Assembly (NCBI RefSeq): GCF_038181555.1
Contig: NZ_JBBWUA010000010.1
Location: 46,494 to 110,493 of the forward strand
Source of the DNA: Desulfitobacterium sp038181555
GTDB lineage: Bacteria; Bacillota; Desulfitobacteriia; Desulfitobacteriales; Desulfitobacteriaceae
DNA length: 64,000 bases
Direction: 5' to 3'
How positions within the stretch are numbered: position 1 is the stretch's first letter; each line of letters starts with the position of its first letter. Position numbers and translations under genes: made by a program. Of the stretch, positions 33,776 through 42,765 are shown in pieces. Under the pieces are notes generated by a model that saw nothing but the letters and a program-made list of their open reading frames with translations, did no database searches and was not told the origin of the DNA.

Positions 33776-35731
33776 ATGAATCTGTTAACAGCTGAATCGC
33801 TCACCAAAAGCTATGGTATAAAGTTTTTATTTAAAGATATCTCACTAGGCATAGAAGAAGGCCAAAAGATCGGTATCATCGGGGTGAATGGAACAGGGAA
33901 GACGACCTTGCTGAAGATCCTGGCGGGTATGGAGCAGCCGGATCAAGGACAGATTGTCACCAACAATACCTTACAGTTAGAATACCTTCCCCAGGAGCCA
34001 AATTTTGATCAGGAAGCTACCGTGCTGCAACAGGTTTTTCGCGGGAATTCCCCGTTGATGCAGCTTCTGAGAGATTATGAAACTGCTTTAGAACGCTTGA
34101 ATCAAGATCCAAACAAGGTCGAATATCAAAATACCCTCCTCCAACTAGGACAGAAGATGGACAGCCTTAACGGGTGGCAAATCGAAAGCGAAGCCAAAGC
34201 TATTCTGACCAAGCTAGGGATAACTCAATTTGATATAGCGGTTGGGACCTTGTCCGGTGGGCAGCGGAAGCGAGTAGCACTAGCTAGTGCCCTGATTCAG
34301 CCTTCAAATCTCTTGATTCTTGATGAGCCAACCAACCATATCGATAATGAAATGGTAGATTGGCTTGAAAACTATTTGAATAAACGCAAGGGTGCCCTTT
34401 TGATGGTGACCCACGATCGTTATTTTCTCGACCGGGTAGTGAATCGAATGTTTGAACTGGATCGGGGAAAACTCTATTCATACCCTGGAAATTATAGTCG
34501 CTACCTGGAATTAAAAGCGGAGCGGGATGAGCAAGAAGAAGCTTCCGAAAAGAAACGTCAAAATACCTTGCGCAATGAGTTAGCTTGGATCCGTCGGGGG
34601 GCTAAAGCTCGCACGACCAAGCAAAAAGCAAGAATTGATCGTTTCGAGCAGCTTCAAGGGGATAAGCCAGAGGAAAAGTCAGGGAAGGTGGATATCTCAG
34701 CGGGAGCAGCCCGTCTAGGGAAAAAAGTCATTGAGTGCTCCCACCTTCATAAGGCCTACCCTAACCGTGGAACGGTGATTGATGACTTTAGTATCATCCT
34801 GTCCAAGTTTGATCGGATTGGGATTATTGGTCCCAATGGTAGCGGAAAATCCACCTTGTTAAATATTTTGGCTGGACGGATTCAAGCTGATCAGGGAGTG
34901 ATTGAGTGGGGGTCCACAGTTAAGATAGGGTACTTCGCTCAAGAATGTCGAGAGTTTGAGCCGCAGACTAAGGTTATCGAGGTGATTAAGCAGGTGGCGG
35001 AAGTGATTCCTACGGCAGAGGGTGGAGTCATCACAGCCTCGCAAATGCTGGAGAGATTCCTTTTTAACCCAGCTCAGCAATGGACCCCTGTCGAAAAGCT
35101 TTCCGGTGGAGAAAAGCGGCGACTTTATCTCTTACAGATCTTGATGGATTCACCGAATGTATTGCTCTTAGACGAACCGACCAATGATTTGGATATCCAA
35201 ACCCTTGGTATTCTTGAAGAATATCTTGAGGATTTTCCTGGGGTTGTCATAACAGTATCCCATGATCGCTTTTTTCTGGATCGTGTCGTCGAGCAGATCT
35301 TGGCTTTTGAAGGACAGGGGAGAATTCGTTCCACTGTCGGTAATTACACAGACTACCGGGAGCAGATGGAAAAGCGAGCTCAGGAGGAACAATTATCTGA
35401 AGAAACTCTGACTCAAGGTCAGAAAAGCTCTGGTCGAGTCCCAAATCAGGAGGGAACAGCGGATACGGCTCAACTGAGTAAGCCCAAAGAGCGTCCTTTA
35501 AAGATGAGTTACAAAGAACAAAGAGAGTATGAGCAGATAGAGGATGTCATTGCCGATTTCGAGAGTCAATTGGAGCGTGTGGAGCAAGACATGATGGAAG
35601 CCGGGGGCAATTACGGCAAGCTTAACGACCTTGTGAAGGTCAAGGATGAGCTAGAGAAAAAGCTGGCAGAATCGCTGGAGCGATGGACCTATCTGAGTGA
35701 GTTGGCTGAAGAGATTGCTCGGCATAAGTAG
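33776..35731 (+). CDS. ABC-F family ATPase (Uup-like)
   Basis: 651 residues with two ABC ATPase domains and no membrane segments. Walker A motifs are GVNGTGKTT and GPNGSGKST, signatures LSGGQRKR and LSGGEKRR, and Walker B LLILDEPTNH and VLLLDEPTND. A charged linker lies between domains (about residues 245-310). A C-terminal coiled-coil domain (about 575-650) marks the Uup type. ABC-F proteins act on ribosomes or, for Uup, on replication/transposon excision phenotypes. The distinction from an antibiotic-resistance type is not certain by eye. Confidence 0.88.
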   Translation: MNLLTAESLTKSYGIKFLFKDISLGIEEGQKIGIIGVNGTGKTTLLKILAGMEQPDQGQIVTNNTLQLEYLPQEPNFDQEATVLQQVFRGNSPLMQLLRDYETALERLNQDPNKVEYQNTLLQLGQKMDSLNGWQIESEAKAILTKLGITQFDIAVGTLSGGQRKRVALASALIQPSNLLILDEPTNHIDNEMVDWLENYLNKRKGALLMVTHDRYFLDRVVNRMFELDRGKLYSYPGNYSRYLELKAERDEQEEASEKKRQNTLRNELAWIRRGAKARTTKQKARIDRFEQLQGDKPEEKSGKVDISAGAARLGKKVIECSHLHKAYPNRGTVIDDFSIILSKFDRIGIIGPNGSGKSTLLNILAGRIQADQGVIEWGSTVKIGYFAQECREFEPQTKVIEVIKQVAEVIPTAEGGVITASQMLERFLFNPAQQWTPVEKLSGGEKRRLYLLQILMDSPNVLLLDEPTNDLDIQTLGILEEYLEDFPGVVITVSHDRFFLDRVVEQILAFEGQGRIRSTVGNYTDYREQMEKRAQEEQLSEETLTQGQKSSGRVPNQEGTADTAQLSKPKERPLKMSYKEQREYEQIEDVIADFESQLERVEQDMMEAGGNYGKLNDLVKVKDELEKKLAESLERWTYLSELAEEIARHK

Positions 35732-35833
35732 CAAAATGAGTAAAATAAAGTGAGTGAGTTGAGCCTTATGTTGAGCCATTATCAATGGTCCTAGCTTGAG
35801 ATGGTATGTGCTTTTGAAAAAATGGAGGTAATT

Positions 35834-35986
35834 ATGGATAAGAATGTTGAGCTAATGAAAAAGATTATCGAGGAAAAGAAGAAGAAAAGCGCCCAACAAG
35901 GAGGGCCCAATAAAGCAACTGCTAAAATTGGGCAGACTCGCGGTGGAATAAAGAGTTATAAAAAGGGTGGACTTTTTGATAAGTAA
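35834..35986 (+). CDS. Small conserved basic protein, unknown function
   Basis: 50 residues. The N-terminus is a Lys-rich helix (LMKKIIEEKKKKSAQQ) and the C-terminus ends GGIKSYKKGGLFDK. GGAGG lies 6-7 bases before the ATG at 35834, so it is probably translated. It lies 13 bases before the VUT transporter gene. A nucleic-acid or ribosome-associated role would fit the charge, but this is only a guess. Confidence 0.6.
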   Translation: MDKNVELMKKIIEEKKKKSAQQGGPNKATAKIGQTRGGIKSYKKGGLFDK

Positions 35987-35999
35987 TGGAGGAGTGTTC

Positions 36000-36512
36000 A
36001 TGTTGATCGTTTTAGCCTATTTGGCTGCCAATGTAGCAGCCAATTTATCGGTCACGCATTTCGGCCCGATTTCAACGCCGATTAATGCATTTTTGCTGAT
36101 TGCCTTTGACTTAGTTGCTCGGGATAAGCTCCATGAACAGTGGAGTCGCAAGCATCTCTGGCCGAAAATGTTATTGCTGGTCGGGGCAGGGGCCTTATTG
36201 TCCTGGTTTATTAACCGCAATGCCGGACCAATCGCTACGGCTTCCTTTATCGCTTTCTTGCTGACGGGAATAACGGATACAGCTGTCTATCAAGCTTTGA
36301 AAAAGCATCCACGCTTTGTGAAGGTTAATAGCTCCAACATTGTATCGGCAGCAGTAGATTCTATTGCTTTTCCTACCTTGGCCTTTGGTGCCTTTATACC
36401 CTACGCTGTATTTGGTCAATTCTTCGCCAAAGTCTTCGGCGGTTATATTTGGTCCCTGATCCTTTTCCGGAAGGATCGACCGAAATTCGATGATGGTCTG
36501 AAGACTACGTAA
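36000..36512 (+). CDS. VUT family transporter, putative queuosine precursor importer (YpdP-like)
   Basis: A 170-residue membrane protein with about five or six membrane segments. The family pattern is visible in FGPISTPINAFLLIAFDLVARDKLHEQW and in the later TGITDTAVYQALKKHPR. YhhQ/YpdP-type members import preQ0/preQ1 or queuine. The adjacent queC gene about 100 bases downstream supports that role here. The ATG at 36000 has ATGGAGGAG upstream; an earlier in-frame start overlaps the 50-residue gene. Confidence 0.75.
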   Translation: MLIVLAYLAANVAANLSVTHFGPISTPINAFLLIAFDLVARDKLHEQWSRKHLWPKMLLLVGAGALLSWFINRNAGPIATASFIAFLLTGITDTAVYQALKKHPRFVKVNSSNIVSAAVDSIAFPTLAFGAFIPYAVFGQFFAKVFGGYIWSLILFRKDRPKFDDGLKTT

Positions 36513-36567
36513 CTTGGCTATCAGACTTACAAGTAGCTTGTGCAGCATCTTAAAGATGAAAATTTTG

Positions 36568-36584
36568 TCTGGGTCGAGTAGCTT
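36568..36584 (+). repeat. Dispersed repeat, copy A
   Basis: TCTGGGTCGAGTAGCTT between the VUT gene and queC. The same 17 bases occur at 42792-42808, and a one-mismatch 16-base copy at 37355-37370. ATGAAAA lies 12 bases before the start in copies A and C. Confidence 0.75.
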
Positions 36585-36614
36585 TCGGGTCACTATCTTA
36601 GAAGGAGTTTGGTC

Positions 36615-37280
36615 ATGAAAAAATCAGTTGTATTACTCTCTGGCGGTTTGGACAGTACCACATGTATGAGCGTTGCCGCTAAGACGGGCTATGAATTATA
36701 TCCACTATCCTTTGATTACGGTCAGAGGCATGGGCGGGAATTAGAAGCGGCCAAAGCGGTTGCACGATTCTATCAGGTCAAGGAGCATCGGATCATTACC
36801 ATTGATAATGTGGGAGGAAGTGCCTTAACGGATCCTTCGATTCAAGTTCCGGATTATGCAGAAGATGGTCAGATACCCGTGACCTATGTACCAGCGCGCA
36901 ATCTTCTTTTTCTAAGCTATGCCTTAGGTTATGCCGAGGTCATTGGTGCAGAGGCAATCTTTATCGGGATCAGCTCTGTGGATTACAGCGGTTATCCTGA
37001 TTGTCGACCGGAGTTTTTAGAGGCTTTTCAAAAGGTTGCCGAAGTGGGTACTAAGGCCGGTGCGAATGGACAAAGGATTGAGATTAAGGCGCCGCTGATT
37101 CACCTTTCAAAAGCGGATACAATCCGTTTGGCAAGCTCGGACGGAGCCCCCTTGCATTTAACCACAAGCTGTTACCGCGGTGGGGAAAAGGCCTGCGGAA
37201 CCTGTGATAGTTGTAAACTGCGCTTAAAAGGATTTGCTGTGGCTGGGATAGCTGACCCTGTACCCTATATGGAGAACTAA
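36615..37280 (+). CDS. queC: 7-cyano-7-deazaguanine synthase
   Basis: Converts 7-carboxy-7-deazaguanine to preQ0 using ATP and ammonia, on the path to queuosine in tRNA. The N-terminal PP-loop is SGGLDSTTC. The C-terminal zinc site has four cysteines in CYRGGEKACGTCDSCKLR. 221 residues is the normal length. The ATG at 36615 has AGAAGGAG about 8 bases upstream. queD, queE and queF are not in the window. No preQ1 riboswitch was recognised in the 100-base leader. Confidence 0.92.
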   Translation: MKKSVVLLSGGLDSTTCMSVAAKTGYELYPLSFDYGQRHGRELEAAKAVARFYQVKEHRIITIDNVGGSALTDPSIQVPDYAEDGQIPVTYVPARNLLFLSYALGYAEVIGAEAIFIGISSVDYSGYPDCRPEFLEAFQKVAEVGTKAGANGQRIEIKAPLIHLSKADTIRLASSDGAPLHLTTSCYRGGEKACGTCDSCKLRLKGFAVAGIADPVPYMEN

Positions 37281-37354
37281 CCGCTGAAGAGAGATTGGTT
37301 CATACAAACCGACTCTTTTATGCAGTTCTAGACCCCTGATGAAGAAAGGATTAG

Positions 37355-37370
37355 TCTGGGTCTAGTAGCT
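37355..37370 (+). repeat. Dispersed repeat, copy B
   Basis: TCTGGGTCTAGTAGCT, one mismatch from copies A and C. Here the GGGTCTAG part can pair with an upstream CTAGACCC (37328-37335). Confidence 0.65.
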
Positions 37371-37429
37371 GAGCGGTCAATATTTTGATAGGGAAGGTTT
37401 TTAACTGTTTCAGAAGGAGATGGAGTCAA

Positions 37430-38023
37430 ATGATCAGTGAAAGAATGGAGAAACAAATCCAATTTATTGTGACGATTGATGAACTCAAGAATATTACCCG
37501 CCAAAGTGTTACCATCAGAGATCGGCGCCATGAGAATGATGCCGAACACTCTTGGCATTTAGCGGTGATGGCGATGATCCTCTCGGAATATGCAGAGGAT
37601 AAGAATGTCGATGTCTTTAAGGTGATCAAAATGGTGCTGATACACGACCTGGTGGAGATCTATGCCGGGGATACCTACTGCTATGACGAAAAAGGCTATG
37701 AAGATAAGGATGAGAGAGAGCAAGAAGCAGCTGATCGTTTATTTAATATGCTCCCAGAGGATCAAGCACAAAAGATGATGGCTCTGTGGCGTGAATTCGA
37801 AGAGATGGAGACCGAGGAAGCGGCTTATGCGGCAACCCTGGATCGTTTCCAACCTCTACTATTGAATTACAATACTGAAGGACATACCTGGCAAAGGCCT
37901 GGAATCACCAGTGCTAAAGTATTGAAGCGCACTGCGGTGGCCAAGGCAAGAGTTCCCCAGCTCTATGAGTACATCGAAAGATTGATCCAAAGTTCAATAG
38001 AAAGAGGATTTCTTAAGCCATGA
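37430..38023 (+). CDS. HD-domain hydrolase (YfbR-like nucleotidase family)
   Basis: A 197-residue HD-superfamily protein. Metal-binding motifs are RRHENDAEHSWHLAVMA (His, then the His of the second position) and the HD pair in VLIHDLVEIYAGD, with a late Asp in ATLDRFQPLL. This spacing is that of the 5'-deoxynucleotidase YfbR/HDDC2 type, which removes phosphate from deoxynucleoside monophosphates. The exact substrate is inferred. AGAAGGAG precedes the ATG at 37430. The stop overlaps the next gene by 4 bases (ATGA), so the two are co-translated. Confidence 0.8.
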   Translation: MISERMEKQIQFIVTIDELKNITRQSVTIRDRRHENDAEHSWHLAVMAMILSEYAEDKNVDVFKVIKMVLIHDLVEIYAGDTYCYDEKGYEDKDEREQEAADRLFNMLPEDQAQKMMALWREFEEMETEEAAYAATLDRFQPLLLNYNTEGHTWQRPGITSAKVLKRTAVAKARVPQLYEYIERLIQSSIERGFLKP

Positions 38024-38454
38024 AGATTCTCATTGATGCGGATGCCTGCCCCAAAGGCGTTCTCCAAATCTGCTTGAGTATGGGTCGTCAAAAGGGTATA
38101 CCCGTCTGGACTGTGGCTAGCTTTAATCATGAAATTAGTTCAGATCACCACATCGTGGTGGGGAATTCTTCGCAAGAGGCAGATCTAAAAGTGATGAATC
38201 TTTGCGAAGCAGGAGATATCATCGTGACTCAGGATATTGGCTTAGCAGCCATGGTCATCGGTAAGGGTGCCAAAGCTCTTGGTCCTTCCGGAAAAGAATA
38301 TCGTCCCGAAACCATGAGCATCATGCTTGAGGAAAGAGAGCTCAAGGCTAAATACCGCAGAGCTGGGGGAAGAACAAAGGGCCCAAGTAAACGCACCTCC
38401 GAGGAAGATCGACTCTTTGAACAGACCTTGGTGAGCTTGTTGAGTGAAAGGTAA
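38020..38454 (+). CDS. YaiI/YqxD family protein (DUF188, UPF0178)
   Basis: 144 residues. The family signature is the N-terminal ILIDADACPKGV, the middle GDIIVTQDIGLAAM and the C-terminal RRAGGRTKGPSKRTSEED. It is a PIN-like fold with conserved acidic residues, so a nuclease-type activity is plausible but unproven. The ATG overlaps the stop of the HD hydrolase gene. Confidence 0.85.
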   Translation: MKILIDADACPKGVLQICLSMGRQKGIPVWTVASFNHEISSDHHIVVGNSSQEADLKVMNLCEAGDIIVTQDIGLAAMVIGKGAKALGPSGKEYRPETMSIMLEERELKAKYRRAGGRTKGPSKRTSEEDRLFEQTLVSLLSER

Positions 38455-38585
38455 GTTAGAGATAAGTTAAGCTAGATATAAGTTAAGCAAGCAATACATA
38501 TTTATATTTTTAGAGTGCTTGTCTTTAACTAGGAGATAATGGTAAGATTAAAGATAAAAGTTTTAGGAAAGTAGGAGTGATTGAA

Positions 38586-40097
38586 ATGGCCTTTTATTTT
38601 GACGAACCTTCACGGACTTTTGGGGAATACCTTCTGGTCCCAGGATATTCTTCTACAGAATGTATGCCGGCTAATGTGAGCTTGAAAACACCGGTAGTGA
38701 AGTTTAAAAAAGGGGAACAATCCTCCTTGACCATGAATATACCCTTGGTATCAGCCATCATGCAATCCGTTTCGGATGACCGCATGGGTATCGCCTTAGC
38801 AAAAGAGGGGGGCATTGCTTTCATCTATGGCTCCCAGACCATTGAGAATCAAGCGCAAATGGTTTCCCGAGTGAAGAACCACAAGGCGGGCTTTGTCGTC
38901 AGTGATTCAAACATTAAGCCTGAAGATACCTTGGGCGATATTTTAGCTTTAAAAGAAATTACCGGGCACTCAACCATGGCAGTTACCGAGGATGGTACAG
39001 CTAACGGGAAATTATTAGGGATCGTCACAAGCCGGGATTATCGTGTCAGTCGTATGTCAACCGATACTAAGGTGTCGGAATTTATGACGAAATTCCAAGA
39101 CCTTATCTGTTCAGATGATAAAACGACCCTCAAGGAAGCCAATGATATTATTTGGGAGCATAAGCTGAATGCCTTGCCTTTAATTGATAAAGACCAACGC
39201 TTAAAAGCGATGGTTTTCCGCAAGGATTATGATTCGAATAAAGAAAATGAAAATGAGCTCTTAGATAACTCCAAGCGTTACGTCGTAGGAGCCGGCATCA
39301 ATACCCGAGATTATGCAAAGCGAATTCCTGCTTTAGTGAATGCCGGGGCGGATGTCCTCTGTATTGATTCATCAGAAGGCTTTACCGAATGGCAGAAAAT
39401 AACCATCGACTGGGTTCGGGAGCATTACGGCGATGATGTCAAAGTGGGAGCCGGTAATGTGGTAGATCGGGAAGGCTTCTTATTCTTAGCTAAGGCCGGT
39501 GCTGACTTTATTAAAGTAGGAATCGGCGGCGGCTCCATCTGTATTACCCGAGAACAAAAGGGTATTGGACGTGGGCAAGCCACAGCAGTGGCAGAAGTGG
39601 CTAAAGCACGAGATGAGTATTTTGAGGAGACGGGAATCTATGTTCCGATCTGCTCTGATGGCGGAATCGTCTATGACTATCATATGACCTTGGCACTTGC
39701 TATGGGCGCAGACTTTATCATGCTTGGGCGGTATTTTGCACGCTTTGATGAAAGTCCAACCAATAAAGTCAACATCAACGGTAGCTATATGAAAGAGTAC
39801 TGGGGTGAAGGCTCTAATCGAGCAAGGAACTGGGAACGCTATGACATGGGTGGAGATAAGAAGCTTTCCTTCGAAGAGGGTGTGGACTCTTATGTTCCCT
39901 ATGCCGGTAGCTTAAAGGATAATGTAACCCTTTCTTTAAATAAGGTTCGCTCAACCATGTGCAACTGTGGTGTTCTAAACATTCCAGACCTGCAAAAGCA
40001 GGCAAGGATTACGCTAGTTTCGGCAACGAGCATTGTCGAAGGCGGTTCCCATGATGTAGTTCTCAAAGATAGTAATATGTTCGAATATATGAAATAA
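38586..40097 (+). CDS. guaB: IMP dehydrogenase, Tritrichomonas-type
   Basis: Oxidises IMP to XMP with NAD+, the committed step to guanine nucleotides. It is a 503-residue TIM barrel with an inserted CBS pair (about residues 100-220). The catalytic Cys is residue 319 in GGGSICITREQKGIGRG, and the mobile-flap Arg-Tyr pair is 418-419 in RARNWERYD. Numbering, length and surrounding sequence agree with my memory of the Tritrichomonas foetus enzyme rather than the ordinary Firmicutes GuaB. The ATG at 38586 has AGGAGTG upstream. It is monocistronic with a terminator. A second, standard guaB elsewhere in the genome is possible. Confidence 0.92.
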   Translation: MAFYFDEPSRTFGEYLLVPGYSSTECMPANVSLKTPVVKFKKGEQSSLTMNIPLVSAIMQSVSDDRMGIALAKEGGIAFIYGSQTIENQAQMVSRVKNHKAGFVVSDSNIKPEDTLGDILALKEITGHSTMAVTEDGTANGKLLGIVTSRDYRVSRMSTDTKVSEFMTKFQDLICSDDKTTLKEANDIIWEHKLNALPLIDKDQRLKAMVFRKDYDSNKENENELLDNSKRYVVGAGINTRDYAKRIPALVNAGADVLCIDSSEGFTEWQKITIDWVREHYGDDVKVGAGNVVDREGFLFLAKAGADFIKVGIGGGSICITREQKGIGRGQATAVAEVAKARDEYFEETGIYVPICSDGGIVYDYHMTLALAMGADFIMLGRYFARFDESPTNKVNINGSYMKEYWGEGSNRARNWERYDMGGDKKLSFEEGVDSYVPYAGSLKDNVTLSLNKVRSTMCNCGVLNIPDLQKQARITLVSATSIVEGGSHDVVLKDSNMFEYMK

Positions 40098-40110
40098 ACC
40101 ATTCGCTAGA

Positions 40111-40139
40111 GGACTTCAGAAAAATTCTGAAGTCCTTTG
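40111..40139 (+). terminator. Terminator after guaB
   Basis: A 10-bp stem GGACTTCAGA / TCTGAAGTCC with 5-base loop, then TTTG. Confidence 0.8.
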
Positions 40140-40247
40140 TCATATCTTTTTAAAATTTTAATCACAAGAATATTGAAAGAGACGGCCTTTTCTTTACTAG
40201 GTAGCGATGGTATAATTAATAGTGTATAAGGTGTAATAATTGTTGAC

Positions 40248-40273
40248 AATAAATGTACTAAATAAATGTACTA
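40248..40273. repeat. 13-bp tandem duplication
   Basis: AATAAATGTACTA occurs twice in direct succession, 70 bases before the HesB-like gene and right after a TTGACA. It may lie in that gene's promoter region. Confidence 0.7.
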
Positions 40274-40344
40274 GACCTACAAAATAAGGTATGTAGCATA
40301 AAACACTAAGAATACCTAAGCTAAAAAAGAAGGAGATGTGAAGT

Positions 40345-40683
40345 ATGATTAACATATCAGAACTCGCGGCAGAAAAGATCAAGGAAGTTCAAAAAGCTCA
40401 AAATAAAGAAGGTTCATATCTTCGTCTCTATCTGGCGGGATTTGGTTGTGGTGGCCCAAGCTTTGGGATGACCTTAGAGGACGCTAAAACTGACGTTGAT
40501 GTCCTCGATGAAGAATTCGGTGTGTCCGTCATTACCGCCAGCACCTTATCTGAGTATTTAGAAGGCGCCTTTATTGACTTTTTAGAAAACGAAGAAGCAA
40601 GTGGCTTTGAAATACGCTTAGCAAAAGATTTTGGCGGTCAAGGCTGCGGCAGCAGCTGCGGTAGTTGCGGAGGAAGTTGTTAA
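40345..40683 (+). CDS. HesB/IscA-like iron-sulfur protein
   Basis: 112 residues of the Fe-S biosynthesis (HesB/IscA) fold: ISELAAEKIKEVQKAQ at the start and LAGFGCGGPSFGMTLED in the middle. The C-terminus is a Cys/Gly-rich tail GQGCGSSCGSCGGSC, more cysteines than the standard CGCG pair. It may act as a scaffold or carrier, or as a small selenium/iron-related clostridial variant. AGAAGGAGATG lies upstream of the ATG. It is monocistronic, with no isc or suf genes nearby. Confidence 0.8.
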   Translation: MINISELAAEKIKEVQKAQNKEGSYLRLYLAGFGCGGPSFGMTLEDAKTDVDVLDEEFGVSVITASTLSEYLEGAFIDFLENEEASGFEIRLAKDFGGQGCGSSCGSCGGSC

Positions 40684-40705
40684 TTCGACTGTAAATTGCC
40701 CAATC

Positions 40706-40752
40706 AGAGAGCTCAGTTTGAACTGAACACAGTTCATCTGAGCTCTCTTTTG
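40706..40752 (+). terminator. Terminator after the HesB-like gene
   Basis: Stem AGAGAGCTCAG / CTGAGCTCTCT (40706-40716, 40738-40748) with inner GAACTG-AACA-CAGTTC, then TTTG. Confidence 0.85.
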
Positions 40753-40834
40753 TATTATGGAGGAAAAGCAAGTATGGTATGCTCTGTTAACATGAGGGGA
40801 GGGTGAGGGCGAGATTTCATCCTTTTAGGGAGAG

Positions 40835-40862
40835 TTTAAGGGTTGCCATGGTATGCTATAAT
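40835..40862 (+). promoter_or_regulatory. Promoter of the LtaS-like gene
   Basis: Extended -10 TGCTATAAT (40854-40862) with a weak -35 TTTAAG 16 bases upstream. The gene starts 46 bases downstream. Confidence 0.5.
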
Positions 40863-40908
40863 TAATACTGCTGTTTAGGAGCAAGTATCTAATAATTAAG
40901 GTGATTGA

Positions 40909-42762
40909 ATGTCTGCCCTTCAATATCAAACGATAAAAAGAAATCTGCGCCTCATTAGTGAACTCTTACCAGATCCTTATTGGTTAGGATCTTTTCTTTT
41001 GGGATATATCAAAGTCAAGGTCTTTATGGGACTAACGACTTCCTGGAATAGCGCTTGGAATTTTTACTTCGAGCACGACTATGAATTGTCAAGCAGTATA
41101 GCCCTTTGCTTCACGCTACTTTTTTTCTCGGTGGCACTCTTATTTAAGGGACGAAGCCGTCTTTGGGCTACTTGGCTGCTTAGTGCGACACTTTCTATCA
41201 TATTGATTGCTGATCTGGTGTACTTTCGTGGCTTCGGTGACTATATCAATTTACACCTTCTCAAACAAATCGGGAATTTAGAGGACCTGGGGGGTACAAT
41301 CTTTTCATTATTCTTTATCCAAGATATCTTCTTTGTTTTAGATTGCGTCTTAGGGCTGTTCATACTGCTCAAGAAGAAGGGGTTGGGTAAAGGAATCTCT
41401 CGCCAAATCCCATGGTTTATGATGTTCTGTGTACTGGCTGTCGGATTTATTTATTCTGCTCACTATCGTTATGATCTTGCCGAGAATGGGGAGAATCAGA
41501 TGGTTTTCCGAATCTGCTGGGCACCCACGGATACCATGAGGAATCTATCTCCTTTGGGCTATCACTTTTATGACAATTATGTCTATCTGAAGGAAAATCA
41601 GACCCTTGAATTAACACAGGAGCAACAGGAGGACATCCAAGCTTGGTTTGCCCAAAACCAAGAGGATACGCCCTCTAATGAGTTGAAAGGAATATTTGCT
41701 GGGCAAAATCTAATCCTTCTTCAGGTTGAATCTCTTGAGAACTTCGTTGTAGGGCAAAGCTTTGAAAACCAAGAAATAACCCCGACTTTAAATAGGTTAT
41801 TGAAGAACAGCATCTACTTTCCCAATTTTTATGAACAGGTGTGGAATGGCACCACATCAGATGCTGAGCTTTTGGGTAACGCATCGGTATACCCTGTGCG
41901 CAGAGGGAGTACTTTCTTCCGCTATCCTCTTAATGAGTATTATTCCTTACCCATGCTTCTTGCCGAAAAAGGGTATACAACGCGGGCTAGCCATCCAGAT
42001 AATGCGGGTTATTGGAATTGGGTTGAAGCTTTGACTTCAATAGGCTATGCAAATACCTTGGATATAACGGATTTCCATGAGGATGAGAAAATTGGTTTGG
42101 GCTTAAGTGATGGGAGTTTTCTGCGCCAAATGCTGCCTGTCGTTGGCGGGGAAAAACAGCCATTTTTGGATTATATCATTACCATGTCCAGTCACGGTCC
42201 CTTTGATCTTCCCGCGCAATACCGAGAGCTGAAAATCGATCCGCAGATCGATAAGACAAAGCTGGGTGGATATTTCCAGAGTATCCATTACACGGATCAG
42301 CAAATCGGGGCTTTTCTCGATAGCTTAGAACAAAAGGGAGTTTTAGATAATACAGTAGTTGTTATTTACGGAGATCATGGCGGGATTCATAAATACTATA
42401 ATAGCGAGCTTGCCAGCATCCAACCGCAAGAAGAGTGGTGGAGTGTTGATGATCATAAAGTACCCTTTATTATTTATAAAAAGGGAATGGATGCCCAGGT
42501 CATTGAAACCACCGGAGGACAGATTGACATTCTGCCTACAGTTGCCTATCTGATGGGAATTGAAGATGAAGCATATGCTCAAAAGGCCCTAGGCCGGAAT
42601 TTGCTTACTACGGAAAGAGATTATGTGGTTTTGGCCGATGGAACTTTTATCGGAGATAGTGAAGAGTTTAAGGAACATGCTGTTCAGGGCTTAGCTATTG
42701 CTGATTTGCTCATCCAAAGTAATTATTATGCTGATAGCCTTAAGCAGAATTCCACGCCGTAA
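40909..42762 (+). CDS. LTA synthase family membrane protein (LtaS-like)
   Basis: 617 residues. Five N-terminal membrane segments (to about residue 190) are followed by an external sulfatase-fold domain. Active-site features of phosphoglycerol transferases are visible. These are a metal-binding region LLQVESLENFVVGQ, the nucleophile Thr in NGTTSDAELL, TMSSHGPFD and the metal pair in VVIYGDHGGI. It would add glycerol-phosphate units from phosphatidylglycerol to an envelope polymer or glycan. Which polymer is made cannot be decided. It ends at the gene-free structured region. Confidence 0.87.
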   Translation: MSALQYQTIKRNLRLISELLPDPYWLGSFLLGYIKVKVFMGLTTSWNSAWNFYFEHDYELSSSIALCFTLLFFSVALLFKGRSRLWATWLLSATLSIILIADLVYFRGFGDYINLHLLKQIGNLEDLGGTIFSLFFIQDIFFVLDCVLGLFILLKKKGLGKGISRQIPWFMMFCVLAVGFIYSAHYRYDLAENGENQMVFRICWAPTDTMRNLSPLGYHFYDNYVYLKENQTLELTQEQQEDIQAWFAQNQEDTPSNELKGIFAGQNLILLQVESLENFVVGQSFENQEITPTLNRLLKNSIYFPNFYEQVWNGTTSDAELLGNASVYPVRRGSTFFRYPLNEYYSLPMLLAEKGYTTRASHPDNAGYWNWVEALTSIGYANTLDITDFHEDEKIGLGLSDGSFLRQMLPVVGGEKQPFLDYIITMSSHGPFDLPAQYRELKIDPQIDKTKLGGYFQSIHYTDQQIGAFLDSLEQKGVLDNTVVVIYGDHGGIHKYYNSELASIQPQEEWWSVDDHKVPFIIYKKGMDAQVIETTGGQIDILPTVAYLMGIEDEAYAQKALGRNLLTTERDYVVLADGTFIGDSEEFKEHAVQGLAIADLLIQSNYYADSLKQNSTP

Positions 42763-42765
42763 TAC

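Noticed and set aside
36513..36614. preQ1 riboswitch before queC
   Set aside because: No recognisable pseudoknot pattern or A-rich tail; only the dispersed repeat is visible.
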